A stretch of DNA of 64,000 nucleotides from Nocardia anaemiae NBRC 100462 (GTDB lineage: Bacteria > Actinomycetota > Actinomycetes > Mycobacteriales > Mycobacteriaceae), in assembly GCF_001612725.1 (NCBI RefSeq), contig NZ_BDAZ01000054.1:43339-107338 (forward strand), in the 5' to 3' direction. The notes beneath the pieces are model-generated. The model saw only the letters and a program-made list of their open reading frames with translations. It made no database searches and was not told where the DNA came from. Of this stretch, positions 35,415 to 44,449 are shown in pieces. Within the stretch, counting starts at the first letter, position 1, and each line of letters starts with the position of its first letter. Position numbers and translations under genes: made by a program.

Positions 35415-35458
35415 TACGAACGTACGGTCGTACTTTTATTGCACGAACGGTCGTACGT
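35415..35458. promoter_or_regulatory. Two TetR operators between regulator and exporter
   Basis: Two related sites lie at 35415-35433 (tacgaacgtacggtcgtac) and 35442-35458 (cacgaacggtcgtacgt). Both combine ACGAACG with GGTCGTAC, and the second seems to lack one GTAC step. They cover the promoters of the TetR and MFS genes. A regulator footprint is inferred from symmetry and location. Confidence 0.65.
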
Positions 35459-35489
35459 TTAGATTTCGCCTCACCGAAGGATCTCCCCC

Positions 35490-36893
35490 ATGACTCAAGT
35501 GTCCGCGCGGACCGATAGTCCGCCGACCTCGAAGGCCGCCGTGCGCACGCTCGTCATCGCCTGTGGCGCAGCGTTCATCGCCTTCCTGGACCTGTCGGTC
35601 GTCAATATCGCCTTTCCCTCGATCGCCCGCGACTTTCCCGGCACCGCGACGACCACGCTGACCTGGGTGGTAAGCGGATATGCCATCGCCTTCGCGGCAC
35701 TGCTCACCCCGGCGGGCCGGTTCGCCGACGCGCTCGGACGACGCAGGTTGTTCCTGGTCGCACTGGCCGGTTTCGCCGTGACATCGCTGCTGTGCGGACT
35801 CGCGCCCACCGCGGGTTGGCTCATTGCCGGACGCCTGCTGCAAGGGGCGACGGCCGCGCTGATGGTGCCGTCCGCGCTCGGACTCGTCCTCGCCGTCACG
35901 CCGCGGGAAAAGATCGGCGCGGCCATCGGAGCCTGGTCCGCCGCGGGTGGCTTCGCGGCAGTGGTCGGTCCGGCGATCGGCGGCGCGCTGGTCGAGACCT
36001 TCGGCTGGCGGGCGGTATTCGTCATCAATATCCCGGTGGCGATCGTGCTGATCGCGCCCGGCCTGCGCATTCCGGTACCCGACACCCGCCAACCCGGCAG
36101 TGCGCTGCCCGACCCGATCGGCACCATCGCCATTGCCCTCGGACTCGGCGGCGTGGTCGCCGGTGTCACCGAGGGGCAGCGGTGGGGCTGGACCGCACCC
36201 GGCACGCTCGCTGTTTTCGGCGTCGGCGCACTGCTGATCCTGGCCGCCCTGATTCGCTCCGCGCGCCACCACAATCCGGCCATCGCGGTCGAGTTGTGGC
36301 AGAGCAGGCCCTATGCGCTGGCCAATGCCGCCTCGTTCGTCTTCGGCGCGACCATGTTCGCCTGGCTGCTCGCCGGACCGCTGTTCCTCGATGCGATCTG
36401 GGAGTACTCGGTGCTCGGTTCGGCCGCCGCATTGACGGTGGGCGCGGTGTCCTCGATGGTGACCGCGACTATTGCCGGTCGCGTCACGGCGCCGAGCACC
36501 CGGCGCTGGCTCGGTGTCCTCGGGGCACTGATGTATACCGGCACGAATGTATGGATGAGCACCGATGTCTTCGGGACGACACCGGCTCTGTGGTCGGCGT
36601 GGGTTCCGGCCGGACTGTTCGGTGGTGGCGGTGTCGGGATCGTCGTGACGGTGCTCGGTACCGCGGCCGCGAGTTCGCTTCCGCCGCAACGCTTCGCGGC
36701 CGGAATCGGCATGAATCTGACCGCCAGGCAGGTGGGCGGTGCGCTCGGTGTCGCGGTGCTTGCCGCGGTATTCGCCGCCAATGCCGATGATGCGCTGGCT
36801 GCCTTCCACACGCTGTTCGCTGTTTGCGCGGGCATCGGCATCGCGTCCGCATTGGTAATCGCGATTCCGGCGCGCATTCCCGCTGAGAGTTAG
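35490..36893 (+). CDS. MFS drug-export transporter, DHA2 (EmrB/QacA) type
   Basis: A 467-residue transporter with about fourteen hydrophobic segments. It has the DHA2 opening FIAFLDLSVVNIAFPSI (residues 29-45) and motif A near FADALGRRRLF. It probably exports amphipathic drugs by proton antiport, controlled by the divergent TetR protein. An SGNH hydrolase gene starts 8 bp downstream. Confidence 0.92.
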   Translation: MTQVSARTDSPPTSKAAVRTLVIACGAAFIAFLDLSVVNIAFPSIARDFPGTATTTLTWVVSGYAIAFAALLTPAGRFADALGRRRLFLVALAGFAVTSLLCGLAPTAGWLIAGRLLQGATAALMVPSALGLVLAVTPREKIGAAIGAWSAAGGFAAVVGPAIGGALVETFGWRAVFVINIPVAIVLIAPGLRIPVPDTRQPGSALPDPIGTIAIALGLGGVVAGVTEGQRWGWTAPGTLAVFGVGALLILAALIRSARHHNPAIAVELWQSRPYALANAASFVFGATMFAWLLAGPLFLDAIWEYSVLGSAAALTVGAVSSMVTATIAGRVTAPSTRRWLGVLGALMYTGTNVWMSTDVFGTTPALWSAWVPAGLFGGGGVGIVVTVLGTAAASSLPPQRFAAGIGMNLTARQVGGALGVAVLAAVFAANADDALAAFHTLFAVCAGIGIASALVIAIPARIPAES

Positions 36894-36901
36894 GAATTAC
36901 C

Positions 36902-37588
36902 TTGACACACAATGATATTCGCACCGAAGCCAACGATCCGATGCTGCTGTCGAGTACCGCCGCAGCCGAGTTGCTCGCCGACGCGCCATGGCAGCGCTAC
37001 GCGGTACTCGGCGATTCCATCGCCCAGGGCGTCGGCGATCCGAGTCCCGGATACCACACCGCCGGATGGGCGGATCGCGTCGCCGCGGTGTTGACCGCGG
37101 CGAATCCCGCTCTCGCATATCTGAATACCGGCCGGATCGGCGCGACATCCGCACATGTCCGCGCCGACCAGCTGCCGCGGGTGCTCGAATTCGCACCGGA
37201 TTTGGTGCATATCAGCTGCGGCGGAAACGATCTGTTCACTCCCGGCGGGAATCTCGACGAGTTGCGCGCGAATCTCGACGCGATCTTCGGCGCGCTGGCC
37301 CGCAGCGGGGCACAGGTGAGCACCTTCACCCTCGCGGACGTGTGGGAGGTGGAACGGATGGCGGCGATGCGCCCGATGCGGGAACGGATGGCGGCGCTCA
37401 ACGACATCACCCGCGAACTGGCCGCACATTACGACGCGGTGCTCGTTGAGCTTTGGGACCATCCTCTGCGGCTGCGACCGGATCTGATGAGTGCCGATCT
37501 CATCCACTTCACCATGAGCGGGCATGCGGTGGTGGCCACCGAAATGGTGCGCGCACTGCACGGGCGGCTCCCCGCACCCACGCACTGA
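36902..37588 (+). CDS. SGNH/GDSL-family hydrolase
   Basis: A 228-residue esterase/lipase-type hydrolase without signal peptide. Block I GDSIAQGVG (near 38-46), Gly in block II, block III GGND (near 107) and block V DLIHFTMSGH (near 199-208) are intact. The frame opens with TTG 36902 after TTAGGAATTACC; ATG 36941 is a possible alternative. Its pairing with an exporter suggests processing of an exported or imported compound. Confidence 0.87.
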   Translation: MTHNDIRTEANDPMLLSSTAAAELLADAPWQRYAVLGDSIAQGVGDPSPGYHTAGWADRVAAVLTAANPALAYLNTGRIGATSAHVRADQLPRVLEFAPDLVHISCGGNDLFTPGGNLDELRANLDAIFGALARSGAQVSTFTLADVWEVERMAAMRPMRERMAALNDITRELAAHYDAVLVELWDHPLRLRPDLMSADLIHFTMSGHAVVATEMVRALHGRLPAPTH

Positions 37589-37604
37589 TCGAAACCTGCA
37601 CCTG

Positions 37605-37636
37605 GCCGCGTCCGAGCTGATCTGATCGGACGCGGC
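37605..37636. terminator. Hairpin terminator downstream of SGNH hydrolase gene
   Basis: GCCGCGTCCGA (37605-37615) and TCGGACGCGGC (37626-37636) form a perfect 11-bp stem with a 10-nt loop. It lies 17 bp after the stop, followed by tcggcggtctttccc. Likely part of a bidirectional terminator between convergent genes. Confidence 0.7.
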
Positions 37637-37683
37637 TCGGCGGTCTTTCCCTCGACGTTTGCGACCGTCGAGACGACACCTTC

Positions 37684-37725
37684 TCGGCGTTTGCAACAGC
37701 CCTGTTCGGGGCTCGCAAACGCCGA
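37684..37725. terminator. Second hairpin between convergent genes
   Basis: TCGGCGTTTGC (37684-37694) is perfectly complementary to GCAAACGCCGA (37715-37725), with a smaller AGCCC/GGGCT stem inside. It is placed to end transcription of the minus-strand WYL regulator or to back up the first hairpin. Confidence 0.65.
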
Positions 37726-37774
37726 ATCCCCTGGTGAATGCGGGTCAGGGCAGCACCTGCGGCACCACGTCCGG

Positions 37775-38711
37775 TCACCCGCCGTATCGATCGACGAGTT
37801 CGGCACCGAGTACCGCCAACTCCGCCCGCACCGATCGCGGTGCCAGCACCTCGATTTCGGCACCCCAGCCCGCCAATTGCTGGGCGATCATGCGCGGTGT
37901 CGGTGCGGTGATGCGGACCTGGACGCGTCCGTCGGCGACCGGGCCGTCCACGGCGCAGTGCCGCCCCTGCTGCTTGCGCAGAATCGGAAGTAGTTGTGAC
38001 GTGATGAGCGCGGTCGGTGGCGGCGCGACGTTGTTCGACCTCGCCGACGACCTCCTCCCAAGCTGTGGACAGATCGAAATCCGCTGGGCGGTCGGCAGTT
38101 TCATCGGTGATCGCGGCATCGACGATGCGATCGACGCGGAAGGTGCGCCTACCACGGTCGGTGCCCGCGATGAGATACCAGATGGCGTCCTTGTCGACCA
38201 GGCCCCACGGGTCGACGACGCGCCGAGTGCGCTCTCCCGCCCGCTCATATGTCAGCCGTACCTTGCGGCGTTCTACCACCGCGCGCTGCAACAATTCGAC
38301 GAGCTGCGGCCGAGCGTGATCACGTTCACCCCAGCGCGCGGGATCAATCACCACCGCTTCGGCCGCGGCCTGCGCATCCGTGCGGAAGGTCTGCGGGAGG
38401 GCGCGCACCAGCTTGCGCAACGCGGATTTGACCTCGGGTACCGCGTTCGCGGACGGTCCAGCCAGTAGGAACAGCGCGCGAGCCTCTGGTTCGCTCAGAC
38501 CGCTGAGATCCGTACGCGCACCGCCGACCAGCGACCAGCCGCCGCCGCGACCCGGCTGCGGATAGACCGGAACCCCGGCGGCCGAGAGCGCCTCTAGGTC
38601 GCGGCGCGCGGTCGCGACCGAAACCTCGAGTTCGGCCGCGATCTCGGCAGCCGTCACGCGTCCGCGGGCCTGCATCAGCAATAGGGTCGCCACCAACCGA
38701 TCTGCTCGCAT
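37775..38711 (-). pseudogene. WYL-domain HTH regulator, frameshifted
   Basis: A YafY-type regulator. From ATG 38711 the first frame encodes an HTH_11 domain (VTAAEIAAELEVSVATARRD) and a WYL domain (IWYLIAGTDRGRRTFRVDRI). It then reads DLSTAWEEVVGEVEQRRA and continues as Arg/Gly-rich nonsense. The expected C-terminus (LLPILRKQQGRH, then MIAQQLAGWGAEIEVL) is in the next frame, ending at 37775. The span is 937 bp, not a multiple of three, so one extra base or two missing bases lie near 38010-38035. It may be a real disruption or an assembly error. An ATG at 38741 falls inside the operator palindrome and is unlikely. Confidence 0.8.
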
Positions 38712-38730
38712 GAACACAATTCTGCCCAAA

Positions 38731-38755
38731 AAAGTGCTCATTTGATGAGCACTTT
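38731..38755. promoter_or_regulatory. Perfect 11-bp palindrome, WYL regulator operator
   Basis: AAAGTGCTCAT (38731-38741) and ATGAGCACTTT (38745-38755) are exact inverted copies around TTG. The site lies between the divergent WYL regulator and VOC genes and is the obvious operator for both. Confidence 0.8.
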
Positions 38756-38800
38756 ACGCGGAATCATGGATCACACAGACCCCGATCAGAGGAGACCAAG

Positions 38801-39199
38801 ATGTTGCGAGGAATGGCCACCGTTTCGCTCTACGCCGACGACCTCGAGGCCGCGAAGGATTGGTACACCGAGGTACTCGGCTTCGCCCCGTACTATGCGG
38901 TGCCCGGCGGCTACTACGAGTTCCGCATCGGCGACTACCAGCACGAATTGGGAATCATCAACCGCAAATTCGCCCCCGCCGGTGCCCAGAACACACCCGG
39001 CGGCGCCATCCTGCACTGGCATGTCGACGACGTGCAGGCAACCTTCGACCGACTCCTGACCCTCGGAGCCAAGGAATACGAACCAATCACCCCCCGCGGC
39101 GACGGAAATTTCATCACCGCCTCCGTAATAGACCCCTTCGGCAACATCCTCGGCATCATGCAGAACCCCCACTACCTGGAAATCCTCGGCCGCAACTAA
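38801..39199 (+). CDS. VOC (glyoxalase/bleomycin-resistance) family protein
   Basis: A 132-residue single-repeat-pair VOC protein (TVSLYADDLEAAKDWYTEVL, ILHWHVDDVQATFDRLL, DPFGNILGIMQNP). The fold supports metal-dependent lyase or isomerase reactions or drug binding. Ligand residues are not certain. ATG 38801 follows AGAGGAGACCAAG. It is divergent from the frameshifted WYL regulator, so its expression may be altered if that regulator is inactive. Confidence 0.88.
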   Translation: MLRGMATVSLYADDLEAAKDWYTEVLGFAPYYAVPGGYYEFRIGDYQHELGIINRKFAPAGAQNTPGGAILHWHVDDVQATFDRLLTLGAKEYEPITPRGDGNFITASVIDPFGNILGIMQNPHYLEILGRN

Positions 39200-39267
39200 G
39201 GCCCGCCCCGGGCGCGCCCGACCGGTGCGTTCGCGGGTTATCCGCTCCTCCCCCAACGCATGCCTTA

Positions 39268-39301
39268 CCCCGAGAACGCTTGGCGACTCGCGCTCTCGGG
39301 G
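39268..39301. terminator. Hairpin between convergent genes
   Basis: CCCCGAGA (39268-39275) pairs with TCTCGGGG (39294-39301), with some further GC pairing inside. It lies between the VOC gene and the convergent HAD gene and probably serves both. Confidence 0.55.
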
Positions 39302-39364
39302 TCTCCCACCGCTTCGTGAGGCCAATTTTTGCCGCCACTAGCGCATGGTGATCATTGGTTCAGG

Positions 39365-40174
39365 TCAGTGGGTGAACCAGCGTTCCAGGATTTTGGCTAC
39401 GCCGTCGTCGCCGACATCGTCGGCGACTTCGTCGGCCCAGGTGCGGACCTCGTTCGGTGCATTCGCCATTGCTACGGAATGTCCTGCCCAGTGCAGCATT
39501 TCGCGGTCGTTGTAGCCGTCGCCGATGGCGAGGGTCGCGGCGCGGGGAATGCAGAGCGCGGTGCGCAGTCGCTCCAATGCCCAACCCTTGGAGACGCCGC
39601 GGCGCGAAACAGTAAGCCACGGACCGAATTCGCCGTGCACCCAGCTCGCATCCGGGACTCGCAGGCGGGTGAGCAGGCGCAGCATCTCTTCCAAGGAGCC
39701 GTCGGGCCACCAGCCATTGAGTCGAGGGGTGGGCTCGCTGCTCAATGCGCCGTCATCGACGAGAACGTATTCGCCGATCGAGAATTCACCCGGACTCGCC
39801 CCCGTCGCCCAGGTGCCGATGCCGACCTTCTCCACCGCGAAGATCATCTCCGGAAACAGTGCACGCAAGGCGACGACCGCAGGGCCCGGATCGAAGGTCT
39901 GCACCGCCACCGGCTCCCCCTTCGCCACATCGATGTGCACCGCGCCGTTGGAGCACAACGCATGTCCGTCGACCAGCCCGAGCTCCTGCAACACAGGCCG
40001 CGTCGTCATCAACGTCCGCCCGGTCGTGACAACCACATGCGCGCCCGCCCCGACCGCCGCCCGCACAGCATCGATCACCCGTTCACTGATCGGCGATCCC
40101 GTCTGCAGCAACGTTCCGTCGACATCCAGCGCAATAAGCTGAGGTCCCCCGTGTACCACCAACCCATTGTGCAT
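39365..40174 (-). CDS. Cof-type HAD phosphatase
   Basis: A 269-residue HAD-IIB hydrolase. Motif I is ALDVDGTLL (near residues 14-22), with a conserved Lys in GVSKGWALERL and the acidic motif GDGYNDREMLHWAG. It hydrolyses a phosphorylated sugar or cofactor; the family is promiscuous. The ATG at 40174 is preferred. Longer frames to 40318 add a basic, Cys-rich stretch not expected in this family. Confidence 0.88.
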   Translation of the reverse strand: MHNGLVVHGGPQLIALDVDGTLLQTGSPISERVIDAVRAAVGAGAHVVVTTGRTLMTTRPVLQELGLVDGHALCSNGAVHIDVAKGEPVAVQTFDPGPAVVALRALFPEMIFAVEKVGIGTWATGASPGEFSIGEYVLVDDGALSSEPTPRLNGWWPDGSLEEMLRLLTRLRVPDASWVHGEFGPWLTVSRRGVSKGWALERLRTALCIPRAATLAIGDGYNDREMLHWAGHSVAMANAPNEVRTWADEVADDVGDDGVAKILERWFTH

Positions 40175-40304
40175 CGCTATGGCACTCGGCGTCACCGAAA
40201 TTCGACCGGTCCGAATGTGCCGCACCCTCGCCAATAGCCCGGCACACCCACCGCCGCACTCTCTTACACCTCTACGAGAAGTGCGAATCCCGACAAACGG
40301 TGCG

Positions 40305-40757
40305 ATGTATGAAATCACGTGGCAGTCCGCCGAGCAGCCAACAGCCGTCCAGACCAGCGACTTTCACCCAACCGCCGACGCTGCGCCGGTGATCGTTCAC
40401 AGTGCCTGCTTACCCTTCCGCCGGGACTTCAACGCCCTTTGCCAGACCCTGCCTCACTCGACTGATCCCCACAGGATCTCGGCACGAAGTGCCACCGGCG
40501 CCGATGCCGCCGACTCGCACCGAAGGCACGAACAGCCGCACCGCACCTGGGAATTCGCGCGCTTACTAGCGCCGTGTCCAGACAGCTTCTGCCGTACCGC
40601 TGCTCGGGCCCGAGGCTCCGTCGAACGTAGTCGAATGGTGGTCGCCCACGCCGAATTCGACCGCCGTATCACTACGCTCGGCGAACTGCCGGAGGCGGCG
40701 CAAGGCCGGGGAATTGCTACCAAGGACTATCTGCGGGCGCCTCCGCCACCGCCGTAG
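40305..40757 (+). CDS. Hypothetical protein, doubtful
   Basis: A 150-codon frame with moderately good G/C third positions and no recognised domain. It starts at ATG 40305 (MYEITWQSAEQP) and ends in PPPPP, where it overlaps the 3' end of the convergent Hsp70-like gene by 31 bp. It is His/Arg-rich. It could be a real small protein or a chance frame in a 550-bp spacer. Confidence 0.35.
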   Translation: MYEITWQSAEQPTAVQTSDFHPTADAAPVIVHSACLPFRRDFNALCQTLPHSTDPHRISARSATGADAADSHRRHEQPHRTWEFARLLAPCPDSFCRTAARARGSVERSRMVVAHAEFDRRITTLGELPEAAQGRGIATKDYLRAPPPPP

Positions 40758-42976
40758 CCGCCCGAGCCGTGCGAGGAGGTACCACCGGATGAGGTGCCGC
40801 CAGAAGGAGTTCCGCCCGAGGCCCTGCCGTTGGACGAGGTGCCTCCGGTCGAACCGACGCTCGTCCCGCCTGAGATTCCGCCACCGGTCGAACCGCCGAC
40901 CGTGCCTCCGCTCGTCGAACCACCCGACATACCACCGCCCGTCGAACCACCTGAGTGACCACCAGTCGTGGAGCCGCCCGAGTGATCACCAGTCGCCGAG
41001 CCTCCCGGGGCACCACCGCTCATCGAACCTCCCGACGCCCCACCATTTGTCGAACCGGACGAAGCACCGTCATTCGTGGAGCCTCCCGACACACCACCAT
41101 TCACAGAGCCTCCCGACACACCACCATTCATAGAACCTGCCGACGGACCGCCACTCGTGGAGCCTCCCGACGCACCATCACCCGTGGAACCGTCCGACGC
41201 ACCACCATTCGTGGAGCCTCCCGACGGCCCACCACCCGTCGAGCCCGACGTGCCACCACTCGTCGAACCCCCCGACGTGCCACCACCGGTCGAACCGCCT
41301 GACACGCCGCTACTTGTCGAACCGCCCGATGTACCCGACGAACCGCCGGTGGAACCCCCCGTAGAACCATTGGTGCCCGAAGCCGCACCGCCGGACGCAT
41401 CCCCCGCACTGCCGCCCGACCCGCTACCGCCCGACGGCCCAGTCCCGGTGTGTGTTTCGCCCACGGTCGTGCCCGGTACACCGTTACCGGTCGAGGTGCC
41501 GCCGGACGCCGAAGTAGCGGCACCCGGGGTCGTCCCGGTACCGGGAGGAGCCGAATTGGGCGGGGCGGGAATCGAACCCGGAAGACTGACGCGCGGAATA
41601 GGCGTGCCACTGGCAGGCGCGGCCGGGTTCAGCTGTGGACTTTGGATGAACGGCAGGGGGTTCAGGAACTGCGCCGGGTCGGCGTAGGTGCCACCACCGG
41701 AATGCGGTGTCGCACTGCGCGGTTCACCATGTCGGCCGCCATGTGCCTCGGCTACCGAGGGCCCGATCGATGGACCCGTCGGCGTCGTATGGGCGAAGGG
41801 TGCGACCCCGTAGGCCGGCCGACCGGAATAGCCGAAGCCCGCCGCGGTGGTCGCCCAACCAACGGCAGCGGAACCTGCCTCGGCGAGCGCCTCGACATCG
41901 GGCTCGAACAATAGGTTGTCCAGCGGGAAGCTGCCCGGCAAGGCGTCCACCAGGGACGGCATCGGCGATATGTCCGGTCCGCCGAATACCGTGACGGCCG
42001 ATACCGCCACTGCGGAAGCCACTGCGGCACTGGAGAATACGGCGACCTTCGGCGCTCGATGCCGACCACCGGTCGAGAGCGGGGCGAAGGTGCGGGCCGC
42101 GTACCCGGCGGCGCCGACGGCGACGGTCTGGCCCGGATCGGCCGACATCACCACCGGTCGACCGAGTTCAGCGAGAATACGCGCGACCTCGACGGGGCGG
42201 GTGGCACCGCCGACCAGCAGGACGCAGCTGATATCGGACAGGCACCGCCCCGTCGATTCCACACATTCGCGCACCACGTCGAGGGAATCCCGGATGTGTT
42301 GGGCGCGCATACTCGTGACATCGACGATCGAGGTCATCTGCAGCATCGACCCGTTGTCGCCGGGTTCGGCGACCCTGGCATAGCGCGCGATCATCGAGCC
42401 GAGCGGCCGACCGCCGAAATCATATGAGCGCACGGACTTTCCGACGATCGGGTGATCCTCCCAGTCCGGACCGACCCGGACCATGGACACATCGAGGCTG
42501 GCCCCACCGAGGTCGTATACCAGCACGAATCCGGACTCCAGCGGTCCGCGTTCCTGTTCGAGCCACTCCGCCGCCGCGACAGGTTCGGGTACGAGCAGCA
42601 CATCCACGGCTCCGGCCAGATTCAATGCCTGCCGCAGCAGCGACAGCTGCTTATCGGAATAGCACGCGGGATAGGTGGCCACGGCTCCCGCGGTCGGCGG
42701 GAAGGATTCGAGCAGGCCGTTCACCACGGCAGCGACCAGGTTCGCGGGCGACCAGAGTCGACCTCCCACGACGATCGACTCGGGGTCACGCGCCAGATCG
42801 GCGAAATCCGTTACCGCCATGTCGAATTGGGGGATTCCCCCGATTCGGATGCCGCCCGCACAGTCGAAGGTCACCGCCGTGCGGCGCGTCCGCACCGACG
42901 ACAACGGTCGCTCACCGGTCACCATGGCGGAAACGGAGTTCACTGAACCGATGCTGAAACCCAGACCTGTAGTCAT
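40727..42976 (-). CDS. Hsp70-like actin-fold protein with membrane segment and Gly/Ser/Thr repeat tail
   Basis: A 749-residue protein. Residues 1-305 have an Hsp70/actin-type ATPase fold: GLGFSIGSVNSV phosphate-1, VYDLGGASLDVSMV phosphate-2, and VLLVGGATRPVEVARIL adenosine motif. There is no standard substrate-binding domain. A hydrophobic segment follows at about 330-350 (VAVFSSAAVASAVAVSAVTV). A Pro/Ala linker leads to about 230 residues of imperfect repeats on the theme GGSTxGGxSG. The tail probably lies across the membrane or in the cell envelope. A shorter paralogue is at 47167. Function unknown. Confidence 0.88.
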   Translation of the reverse strand: MTTGLGFSIGSVNSVSAMVTGERPLSSVRTRRTAVTFDCAGGIRIGGIPQFDMAVTDFADLARDPESIVVGGRLWSPANLVAAVVNGLLESFPPTAGAVATYPACYSDKQLSLLRQALNLAGAVDVLLVPEPVAAAEWLEQERGPLESGFVLVYDLGGASLDVSMVRVGPDWEDHPIVGKSVRSYDFGGRPLGSMIARYARVAEPGDNGSMLQMTSIVDVTSMRAQHIRDSLDVVRECVESTGRCLSDISCVLLVGGATRPVEVARILAELGRPVVMSADPGQTVAVGAAGYAARTFAPLSTGGRHRAPKVAVFSSAAVASAVAVSAVTVFGGPDISPMPSLVDALPGSFPLDNLLFEPDVEALAEAGSAAVGWATTAAGFGYSGRPAYGVAPFAHTTPTGPSIGPSVAEAHGGRHGEPRSATPHSGGGTYADPAQFLNPLPFIQSPQLNPAAPASGTPIPRVSLPGSIPAPPNSAPPGTGTTPGAATSASGGTSTGNGVPGTTVGETHTGTGPSGGSGSGGSAGDASGGAASGTNGSTGGSTGGSSGTSGGSTSSGVSGGSTGGGTSGGSTSGGTSGSTGGGPSGGSTNGGASDGSTGDGASGGSTSGGPSAGSMNGGVSGGSVNGGVSGGSTNDGASSGSTNGGASGGSMSGGAPGGSATGDHSGGSTTGGHSGGSTGGGMSGGSTSGGTVGGSTGGGISGGTSVGSTGGTSSNGRASGGTPSGGTSSGGTSSHGSGGYGGGGGARR
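40780..41400 (-). repeat. Tandem coding repeats, 24-30 bp units
   Basis: Degenerate in-frame repeats inside the Hsp70-like gene encode runs such as SGGSTNGGASDGSTGDGASG. Units vary in length and codon use and blend into one another. They are coding low complexity, prone to slippage, and are not spacer-separated repeats. Confidence 0.8.
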
Positions 42977-43531
42977 TCGCTATCCCGTCAACGCACCGAG
43001 ACCACGTCCATCACACAGGAGATCCGTGTGGCCGCGGTCGCTTCCCAAACAGCACCCACAGGTTAGCTGCTGCCGGATCGATTCGGATGTCGAATTGATA
43101 TGAAACGTTTGGCTTCCGTTGACCCTGCTTCAAACTCCCAGCTAGATCACATGACAAAGATTCATCCAGACCCCTGGACGTTCGGCGTTTCGCGACCGAA
43201 GGCCCGATTCCACTGCGGTAAGCCGGATTCCGCTACCACACAGTAACCCAAATCGAAGCCCTGATTCGCCTTACGCAATACAACCGCCCAGAACCGACAA
43301 CCCACACCGACTGGTCGGTAACCAAATCATTGCCAGAGCTATGAATTTCGTAGCACGGGCGCCCCAACCACAGAAATATGACACATCAAACGCAACGGCT
43401 GATTTCCGCCAGCAGCACCACTGATCAACCGATTGACTGGATTCAGCGATGAGCGAGCGCTCGGACGAACCGAGATCAAGCACCACCGCATCGATATGAA
43501 ATTGCAAGGACGAGAAGGGAATTCGGATACG
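42977..43531. other. Intergenic stretch, no supported gene
   Basis: A 555-bp spacer between divergent genes. From about 43080 it is more AT-rich than the surroundings and its frames have poor codon bias. Near the Hsp70-like start there is an imperfect dyad (CACACAGG at 43012-43019 with CCGTGTG at 43024-43030), possibly part of its promoter. Nothing else was recognised. Confidence 0.45.
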
Positions 43532-44293
43532 ATGTCAACACGTTTCGCGGACAAGGTCGTGCTCATCACCGGTGCGAGCTCGGGTGTCGGCAAGGCGGTG
43601 GCCATGCGAGCGGCGGCCGAGGGCGCGGCGGTGGTGCTCGGTGCTCGAGGCAAAGACGCGGGCGAGCAGGTCGCGACCGATATCCGCGCGGCGGGCGGCC
43701 GGGCGGTCTTCGTACCGACCGATGTCACCGTCGAGGACGAGGTCGCTCGACTGACCCAGGCGGCAGTCACCGAATACGGCCGACTGGACGCGGCATTCAA
43801 CAATGCGGGTGCGGTCAATGCGTTCGGCCCGGTCGAGCAGATCGACGAGGCAGGGTGGCGCGCCGATCTCGAACTCAACCTGACCAGTGTGTTCTACGGT
43901 TTGCGCCACCAGGTTCCGGCCATGGTCGCCTCAGGTGGCGGTGCGATACTCAATAACGCCTCGAATCTCGGCGTAGTCGGCATGGGTTCGGTGGCGCCGT
44001 ATGTGGCGGCCAAGCACGGGGTCGTCGGGCTGACCCGCGCGGTGGCGCTGGAGGCCGCTGAACAGGGCGTTCGCGTCAATGCGCTGGTCTCCGGCGCGGT
44101 CGACACGCCAGCTTTCCGCAACTCGATGGGCGCGACGCCCGAGGGTGTGGCGGCCATCGCCGCATTGCATCCGCTCGGCCGGATCAGCACGCCGGAGGAG
44201 ATCGCCTCGTTCTGCGCCTACCTGCTGAGCGATGAGGCCAGCTTCATCACCGGCGCGGCACTCGCGATCGACGGCGGATTCACCGCCAAATAA
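43532..44293 (+). CDS. Short-chain dehydrogenase/reductase
   Basis: A 253-residue classical SDR. The cofactor motif is TGASSGVG (near residues 14-21), NNAG near 89-92, catalytic Asn/Ser/Tyr/Lys with YVAAKHG near 154-160, and a C-terminal TGAALAIDGGF. It probably oxidises a secondary alcohol or reduces a ketone with NAD(P)(H). ATG 43532 gives family length. Upstream in-frame ATGs add an atypical leader. Confidence 0.9.
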   Translation: MSTRFADKVVLITGASSGVGKAVAMRAAAEGAAVVLGARGKDAGEQVATDIRAAGGRAVFVPTDVTVEDEVARLTQAAVTEYGRLDAAFNNAGAVNAFGPVEQIDEAGWRADLELNLTSVFYGLRHQVPAMVASGGGAILNNASNLGVVGMGSVAPYVAAKHGVVGLTRAVALEAAEQGVRVNALVSGAVDTPAFRNSMGATPEGVAAIAALHPLGRISTPEEIASFCAYLLSDEASFITGAALAIDGGFTAK

Positions 44294-44300
44294 TCGTCAA

Positions 44301-44356
44301 TCGGCACCTCGGCCCGGCATTCGCCCTCATCGCGTCGCCGAGCGCCGAGGTGCCGA
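44301..44356. terminator. Strong hairpin between convergent genes
   Basis: TCGGCACCTCGGC (44301-44313) is an exact inverted copy of GCCGAGGTGCCGA (44344-44356), with a 30-nt loop. It follows the SDR stop by 7 bp and lies before the end of the convergent fprB-type gene. It is probably a bidirectional terminator. Confidence 0.65.
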
Positions 44357-44449
44357 CCGTCGTCACGGACCCTACCGCGCACTCACCATGTCGGCGTGGG
44401 ACGAAATCCGTTACACAGCACGAATGCGACATGGGCGCGCATGCGCCGC

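Noticed and set aside
35436..36809. Long minus-strand frame antisense to the DHA2 exporter gene
   Set aside because: It encodes a Gly/Arg/Glu low-complexity chain with no motif, and it would run through the TetR operators.
40780..41400. Dense short repeats suggestive of a CRISPR array
   Set aside because: Repeats are contiguous, in frame and degenerate, with no unique spacers; they encode the Gly/Ser/Thr tail of the Hsp70-like protein.
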